A DNA stretch of 64,000 nt from Laburnicola sp. R22_1 (taxonomy: Eukaryota; Ascomycota; Dothideomycetes; Pleosporales; Didymosphaeriaceae): NCBI GenBank assembly GCA_014281115.1, contig JACONQ010000020.1:1364001-1428000 (forward strand), in the 5' to 3' direction. Made by a program: the position numbers and the translations under genes. Shown one piece after another: positions 57,901 through 64,000 of this stretch (position 1 is the stretch's first letter; every line of letters begins with the position of its first letter). A model generated the notes under the pieces. The model was not told where the DNA came from. It was given only the letters and a program-made list of their open reading frames with translations, and did no database searches.

Positions 57901-59674
57901 AAGTCTACACTGTATATAAAGAGGAGTAAAATAGGAGACACTAAAACCTAGTACCTAGTATACAGTAGTAGTAATAAAATATACAAAATAATAATAATTT
58001 TATTATTAATATTCTAAATAGTATTATTATTAATAGTGGTTAATAAATAGTCTACTATGTAGTATAACTAAGTTATATATTATTTTTTAACTAGTAGAGA
58101 GCTATAGCAGAGTATAAAGTTATAACTATAAGAGTAGTATAAGTAATAGAATAGTAAAACTATAGTTTACTATATATATAGTGTATAAGTCTCTTATAAT
58201 ATTAGTAACACCTAGTATACTAAATTTTTATTTTTTTAATATATATATAACACTATATCTTTTAAATCTAGCTTTTTATTTATTATATTTAGTAATATAA
58301 TATCTTTCTAGTTTTAACTTAAAATTACGTCTAACTCTAATACCTATATTAATATAGCTATTATTAAATTTAGTTAAGGTATAGACAACTAGCTAGGCAA
58401 AGTTAAAAATAATTCTTAGAGATTTAGTAATTTTATAAAACTAAATGGATTGTTAAAGAGGTCTTTAGATTTTATTTTTAAGTACTTATATGTTAACAAC
58501 AAGAATAGAAAAATAACTTTATAGTAACTAGGTAGTAACACTAAAACTACTTAGTATAAAGTTAGTAGTAGGGTAAAAGTAATATAGTTATATAACTAGC
58601 ATCCTACTAAGATAAATACTAAAAGGAAGAAATAATATCCTACTAAGAATATATATCCTAAGGAAGATAAAGTAGCGTAGAAGAAATATAGTCTAGAGGA
58701 ATTATAGAATAGTAAAGATTAGGACTATATAAATTAGTAGAATTCTTTTAAGTTTAAATCTTTATAGTTAATTCTTTATAGTACTATCTTTTATATAGAT
58801 TAGTGCTAGTTATTTTATTTTATTTAGAACTAAAAGAGGCTTATATAAGACTGTTAATATTTTACTTAAATTCTTTTAAAGCTTACTAGCATAGTTACTT
58901 TAATTTACCTTACCTTCTCTAATCTAGATTAGAAATAAGGTACATGTCTCTGTGTTAACACTTTAACTACCTAATAGGTTTTAAAAAAATAGTTAATAAT
59001 AGTAATTTTATAACTAGTAGTAAGCGTAATAAAAGGCCCTATAATAAATCTAGTATAAATAGTTATAATACTTTAAGCAAAGGTTATAAAACTAGAGAAG
59101 GTTGCTAAAGTAGTATAAGCTAAGGTTATAGAACTAGAAAAGGTTACTAAAGTAGTATAAAAAAGGCAAAATAAAATGTTTATATTACTATTAAAAAGTA
59201 TAATAAAAAAAAGGATTAAAGACCTTTCTTACGCAGATAGAACTATTCTATTAGTTTAATAGTATCTTACTACCTATAAAGTAAAATAGAATTTTAGTAG
59301 CAAGTATATATATAAAGAATAAAGTAGCTACCTAGATTTAACTATATATAAACAACTAGTTATAGTATTCTAATACTAATAATATAAATAAGAAAACTAA
59401 GGCTATTTTTAAAAGTTAGGATAATTTTAAGGATAAAATGCATACTATATTTAGAAAAGTAAATAAAAATAGTAAGTAGAATAATAAATATAGTAACTGC
59501 AATAAATAATATTTATTGGCTAATATACTTTATAGTTTAGGCAACTATAGTCTAGAGTAGACTAAAATAACACAGCACTAAAAGTAGTTTTTTATAATAG
59601 TTTAAAGGATAGTGTAAAAAGCATAATACTAATATATAACTAACTAAAGAATTTTAGTAAACTAATTAAAGTAT
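57901..59674. other. AT-rich degraded sequence, probable gag relics
   Basis: No ORF. A ~43 bp imperfect tandem (AAGGTTRCTAAAGTAGTATA units) occurs at 59083-59165. A knuckle-like stretch near 59500 (KYSNCNK) hints at a retroelement gag. Confidence 0.5.
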
Positions 59675-59676
59675 TA

Positions 59677-61540
59677 ACGTGGTTCACCAGCGAGTGACCC
59701 ACACTAGTGAGCGCGCCACCTTTGCCAAGACCCCACCATCACCAACAATACCATCATAATACAACCACCTACCATGTCTTCTAAGCCATCTAATAAAGCT
59801 CGGTTACTTATTGCTATTAGAGCTATTAAACAAGACCCAAACCTTACAGAGCGAGCAGCAGCAGGGCTGTATAACGTTAATCGCAGAACGCTCAATTAAA
59901 GACGCAACGGAATAACTGCACAACGCGATAACCCACCTAAATCAAAGAATTTTACTCTCCTTAAGGAGCAGGCGCTTGTTAATCGTATAATCGAGCTGGA
60001 TACGCGTGGATTCCCTCCTACAAAGCTTATAATCCGCACAATAGCCAATTCACTACGTTTACAGAGAGGAAAGCCACCTATTAGCATTAACTAGACAGAC
60101 AGGTTTAACAAGCGCAGACGTGAAGTTAAAACGCGTTAGTCTCAGTTATACGACAACTAGAGGGCACAACAGAAAGATCTTAAGGTTATAAACGCGTGGT
60201 TTAAGCTTATAGAGGGCATTAAAGTCAAGTACGGCATTACAGATAAGGACACCTACAACTTTAATAAATCAGGCTTCCTAATAGGGGTTATAGGGTCTTA
60301 GCTTGTGGTCACAGCATTAGAGAGGCGTGCGAAACCCAAATTGATACAGCCAGGCGACCGCTAGTGGATTACAGTGATCTAGGGTATCTGCGCTGATGGA
60401 TAGGCAATCCCTCCCTTTATTATCTACGCCGGCAAGCGTCACATCTCCACCTGGTACGAAGACGCGTCAATTCCTGGCGATTAGGTAATCGCTGTTAGCG
60501 AGAATAGCTGGACAAACAACGAGCTCAGTATCGCGTGGTTAAAACACTTTAACGCGCATACAAAGGGACGCGCCAAAGGAACCTATTAGCTGCTAGTTAT
60601 TAACAGCTATAAGAGCCATAACTTAATTAAGTTCCAGGATTACTACAAGGAATATAAGATTATTACTCTCTATATGCCGCCATATTCGTCACACCTGCTG
60701 TAGCTATTAGATATGGGCTGTTTCTCCCCGCTAAAGAAGGCATATAGTGCTAAGATCTTAGGCTTAGCGCGTTAGCTAATAACCCATATTACAAAAATTA
60801 AGTTCCTCCCAGCCTTTAAAACCGCGTTTTTAAAGGTTTTCTCTGCAGAGACAATTAAGGGTGGTTTTCGCAGTGCTGGGCTAGTCCCATTAAATCCAGA
60901 GGAGGTGTTGCAGCACCTTAACATCCGCATCCGTACACCTAGTCTGCCTATTAAAGAGCCTACCACCTAGGAGTCTAAAACACCAAGTAACCTACGCGAA
61001 TTTAAGGCGCAATCAACACTAGTTCGCAAGAGAATTAGAGATCACTTCAATTCATTACTAACTTCAACTATGCAGGTGCTTAAGAAGCTTGAAAAAGGCG
61101 CTCTAAGTGCAATGCATAGTTAGGTACTAGTGTTGGATGAAATTGCAGGCCTTCGCAAGACAATTAAGGAGACTACAAGGCGAAAATTGCGTAAAAGGAG
61201 GTATATCCAGCATTAGGGATCACTTACAGTAGCAGAGGGATCTCAGCTAGCCACTTCTAAGGACGCTGGTGGACAGAAGAAGGGTAAACAGTTGTTAGGT
61301 ACTAGTCGCGCTGCAACAGGGCTATTAACTTAATGGCGTTGTGGCATCTGCAGGCAACCTAGACATAATGCGCAAACCTGCCAGGGAGTTAAAGAGGAAG
61401 AATCTAAATTAGATGCATTAACTTAGTATATATTTTCAAGTAGTGTTGCGACGCAGTCTGATAATGAATGAAATAGTTTGGTGGGGTCTTGGCAAAGGTG
61501 GCGCGCTCACTGGTGTGGGTCACTCGCTGGTGAACCACGT
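59677..61540 (+). mobile_element. Pogo-like DNA transposon I (1,864 bp, complete ends)
   Basis: The ends ACGTGGTTCACCAGCGAGTG... are inverted at 61540; TA at 59675-59676 and 61541-61542. Inner motifs AGCGAGTGA and AGTGAGCGC lie 17 bp apart. It shares TTTGCCAAGACCCCACCA with the subterminal part of D. Confidence 0.94.
59774..61426 (+). pseudogene. Pogo-type DDE transposase of element I (many stops)
   Basis: ATG 59774 (MSSKPSNKARLLIAIRAIKQ), TAG 61426, 550 codons, no obvious frameshift. Core residues: YNFNKSGF, LLVINSYKSH and LLDMGCFSPLKKAY, so the first two catalytic Asp are Asn. The C-terminal coil ends in CGICRQPRHNAQTC, with Arg where A-D have Gly. More than ten stops at Gln/Trp/Arg positions. 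Closest to D among the copies in this window. Confidence 0.92.
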
Positions 61541-61542
61541 TA

Positions 61543-62200
61543 GTACATATTAATAATTAACTTTATAAAAAAGTATAAGAGAAAAAATATAGTAGAGCTA
61601 AGATAATTACTAAGTTTAAGAATAAAGAAAGAATAAAGTAGTGCTATAATACAGACAGAGACGTTATAATAGCTAGAAAAGTCTAGAAAAAGGGGAAAAT
61701 GCTATAAAAAAAGAATTTACCCTAGAAGCTATAAAGAAATAACAGCTTATTTAAAAAAGAAAAATAAAGGCGCTATAATAACTACGTATATCTAGAATAT
61801 AGCAAAACAGATTACTTTGTATAAAACTACCCTAACTAAATAAAAACTAGTTAGGTAAAAGTAGTTAGAGTTAAAATAATTAAATTATTTAGAGAACTTA
61901 TATTTATAACTTAAGACCTAAAGTATAAGGCACTAGACTAAACAAAGTATAAGAAAAATATAAAAAGTGTAAAGTATAGTAGAAAGTATAAGTATAACTA
62001 AAGGGTTATAATATAACAACCTAAAAACCTTAATTATTTTTTAATTATAGCAAAAAGGTGCTATAAACAACTAAAAACTTAAAAAAATAAAAATCTTTAC
62101 TATATTTACAAACAATAGGAATAGAAGAATTAGTATTAATACTATAATAATACTTATAAAATCTATAAAACGTATAAGCATATAACTAGATAGTAGCTAG
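61543..62200. other. AT-rich degraded sequence continuing the pre-insertion relic
   Basis: Same type of sequence as at 57901-59674, which it joined before element I inserted. No ORF. The AT-rich zone ends abruptly near 62200. Confidence 0.55.
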
Positions 62201-62692
62201 TCCACCAAGGCGTGACTGCCCAATGTGCTCACCAATACTCCCCCTCCCATCATGTGCGACTACACGCAAGTTCACTACAAGTGTTTGCACTTACAATACA
62301 CAGTACGGGCTTAGTGCACCAAATATCAGGAGACACAGAAACAGTGCCAGCCAAATGTAGTTGCTGTGTAAGAAGAGCCAACATTCAATTGAACACGATA
62401 CTAATCCGTTATATAGAGAATACAGACTCGACGAGCATTGCGGTTCGTCCAAACCAGTGCCCTACCTTCCTCGCGCTAACTAGGCCTTCTTGAAGGCGAT
62501 TGCAAAAGGGTCTGAAATGGAAGGGATCAGGAGTTAGTAGCAATTATGAGAAGAGAACGAGCGCTTTACCGGCGAAATGTCGTGGGGATATCCAACCTTT
62601 GCCACAGAAAATAATACATAAGTCTGTTATCCCGCTAGCGAAAACATCGCGAAAAGTAGCTGCGTAACCCAGAGCAAGCCGCTTGCCTTTCT
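62201..62692. other. Normal-GC intergenic sequence, no gene recognised
   Basis: The plus ORF 62212-62493 has no recognisable motif and lies in the 3' flank of the transcription-factor pseudogene. Confidence 0.5.
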
Positions 62693-63866
62693 TTAATAAG
62701 ATGTAGGTACGACAAAGCATAAGTTTTCCCACTGCCATTGTTTGACCAACTGCCTCACTCGATAGTCCGTAGCACAGCCAGTGTCGGCCTCAATGTCGCG
62801 GAGAAGCTCCAGTACCACTTGTCGCTCTCCAGAAGTTCTCAGACACTAGCCGGCAGTGAATAGTGGCTGAACGGACTAAATGCGGACGGCCTCGTCCGGT
62901 CGAGCTAGAGATATGCTAATAATCTCGCGGGCGGACGCCTAACATACAGCCTGCACGGATTGACAAGTGTTTAATCGAGCGACTACACTAGTATGGCCCG
63001 GTGTGGACTCGTGTGGCTTGTTCATCAGCAGCTGGATCTTGCTCATGTAGTAGCATTGCATAGTTGACGCGCACATAGGAATGCTGTACCAAATCTTGGG
63101 AAACCCATCGTACCATCTCTGAAACTGGCAATTCAAGGAGTTCCAGTGATCCAAGGTGCACTGGGGCACATCGACGCGGGAGGGTCCAAGATCCACAGGA
63201 AGGTCCTCACCGGCGGCCATGAAGTTGACGAGCTTCGACATCAGCCACACCAGTGCATTGCAGTTAAGGTCCTCCTTCATAATAATGTCGCCCTCTGGAT
63301 AGCCAGTGTCAGTTGTGTTGCTAGGGACAATGTATCCATACTCATCAATAAGGAGGCCAGCTTCCTTCCATAGAGAGAGCTCTTCGGTGTCAAAAAGGGT
63401 TCAACTCTTGGTGATGACTACATTGTGAAGGTTAGTTAAGGCTATCGAAGTGGGCAGAGCGCACTTACACGCTGCCAGCATACTCTGCCGGGCTATGTTC
63501 CAGAATATCGCGCGACGTGCTCTAGAGATAAACCCAAGATTGGCGGAGTTGACTGTTGGAGGGGGTGTTTGTATCTGTACAAGAAGAGACTTCACGCCGT
63601 TCAAATGCTTGGACCAGTCTGCCATAGAGGCGTCCAGAAACTCGTATACGCAGAGGATCGCTGAAGCCGCGAGCAGCTCATCTGTGTCAGTCCGCTGGTT
63701 CACATTGCTTGAGGCACGGCGCCGTTTACGAAGGGGACTAGTATCCCCGTGTGATAGACCGCTTTCAGAATCTAGTTCTAGCATAATGGTCGAATCAGCC
63801 TTCAAAGCCTGGAGAAGAAGCGACACGGCAGCATCGTAGTATTGCGCGGCTTTGTGGTACCAGCAG
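62693..63866 (-). pseudogene. Fungal-specific transcription factor, C-terminal (middle-homology) part, decayed
   Basis: Minus strand. Exon from ~63866 to 63469 encodes WYHKAAQYYDAAVSLLLQAL, ILCVYEFLDASMADWSKHLN and RARRAIFWNIARQSMLAA. Intron 63468-63418 (51 bp) has GTAAGT, CTAAC and TAG. The next exon begins with a codon string broken by TGA at 63403-63401 (Arg expected). It then continues LWKEAGLLIDEYGYIVP, EDLNCNALVWLMSKLVNF, FQRWYDGFP, LARPDEAVRI and CATDYRVRQLVKQW, to TAA at 62693-62695. Further TAG stops after QAVC and in I.SVQ and G.CL replace Gln. This is the pattern of the fungal Zn2Cys6 regulator family C-terminus. The N-terminal zinc cluster is missing, cut near 63867 by unrelated repeat-like DNA. 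Confidence 0.82.
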
Positions 63867-64000
63867 CGCTAACAACGTAGCGTAGTACGGTACGGTTGAC
63901 CCTCATTGCTCTACGCTACGGCTTGTATGGGCGCTACGTACGTACGGGAGCCGCTGGAGATGCCAGATTACGCCCCGTAACCGTAGTACGGTCTAAAAAG
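63867..64000. repeat. Palindrome-rich GC sequence at the window edge
   Basis: Contains GTAGCGTAG...CTACGCTAC as an inverted pair (63876-63915) and GTACGGTACGG / CCGTAGTACGG motifs. It truncates the transcription-factor homology, suggesting the end of another inserted element that continues past the window. Confidence 0.45.

Noticed and set aside
1..64000. The whole window as one Starship giant transposon
   Set aside because: A DUF3435 remnant is present but no Starship boundaries, cargo order or empty site can be read; the claim goes beyond the sequence.
1..64000. tRNA or rRNA genes
   Set aside because: No cloverleaf-compatible A/B box pair or rRNA-like conserved stretch was noticed by eye; a tRNA scan was not possible.

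Overview
The window looks like a repeat-rich accessory or subtelomeric block from a filamentous ascomycete (Pezizomycotina, probably Sordariomycetes; the genus cannot be read). The reasons are 50-70 bp introns with GTRAGT, CTAAC and YAG signals, fungal protein families (DUF7136, LysM effector, class V GH18 chitinase, DUF3435 recombinase, fungal-type transcription factor), fungal transposon families, and pervasive C-to-T / G-to-A decay typical of repeat-induced point mutation (RIP). In-frame stops fall almost only where Gln, Trp or Arg codons are expected, and about half the window is extremely AT-rich.

Layout. 1-2.25 kb: an intact intron-less ORF fusing a berberine-bridge-type FAD oxidoreductase, a phosphomevalonate-kinase-like P-loop domain and an adenine-phosphoribosyltransferase-like domain. 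3.36-5.19 kb: pogo-like DNA transposon A. 7.8-17.4 kb: a RIP-mutated DUF3435 tyrosine-recombinase pseudogene (minus strand), split by a complete Ty3/gypsy chromovirus (8480-15927, TSD TTAGT). Between pol and the 3' LTR that retroelement carries an antisense four-exon gene. 17.47-21.16 kb: two pogo-like elements, B and C, head to tail with one shared TA. 21.2-27.2 kb: AT-rich wasteland with a dispersed ~105 bp repeat and a GC-rich solo LTR. 27.2-28.55 kb: RIP-mutated LysM effector pseudogene (minus). 29.5-30.4 kb: intact DUF7136 secreted, probably GPI-anchored protein. 31.2-49.86 kb: a RIP-mutated class V chitinase pseudogene blown open to 18.7 kb by nested insertions.

Nest inside the chitinase: a solo LTR (32232-32428, TSD GTTTG) and pogo-like element D (32585-46591). 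D contains a Ty1/copia element E (33985-39624, TSD TATAT) and pogo-like element F (39673-46161). F contains a foldback MITE G (39690-40338) and an almost intact hAT element H (41925-45594, TSD CCAAAAAG). Every junction was read directly, and removing each insert plus one TSD copy restores the host reading frame.

49.9-59.7 kb is AT-rich relic retroelement sequence with a recognisable copia reverse transcriptase and a third solo LTR (57493-57780). 59.68-61.54 kb is pogo-like element I. From about 62.2 kb base composition returns to normal, with a decayed transcription-factor gene on the minus strand (62.7-63.9 kb).

Apparently intact genes are the FAD-kinase-PRT fusion and the DUF7136 gene. The hAT ORF is intact except for two N-terminal stops; the antisense gene in the chromovirus is intact except for one probable 1-bp deletion. 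LysM effector, DUF7136 protein and subgroup-C-like chitinase form what was probably one chitin-related cluster. A unifying observation is that all pogo-like elements (A, B, C, D, F, I, the MITE G and an orphan end at 2711) have terminal repeats built on two copies of a core motif exactly 17 bp apart, although the motif itself differs between families.
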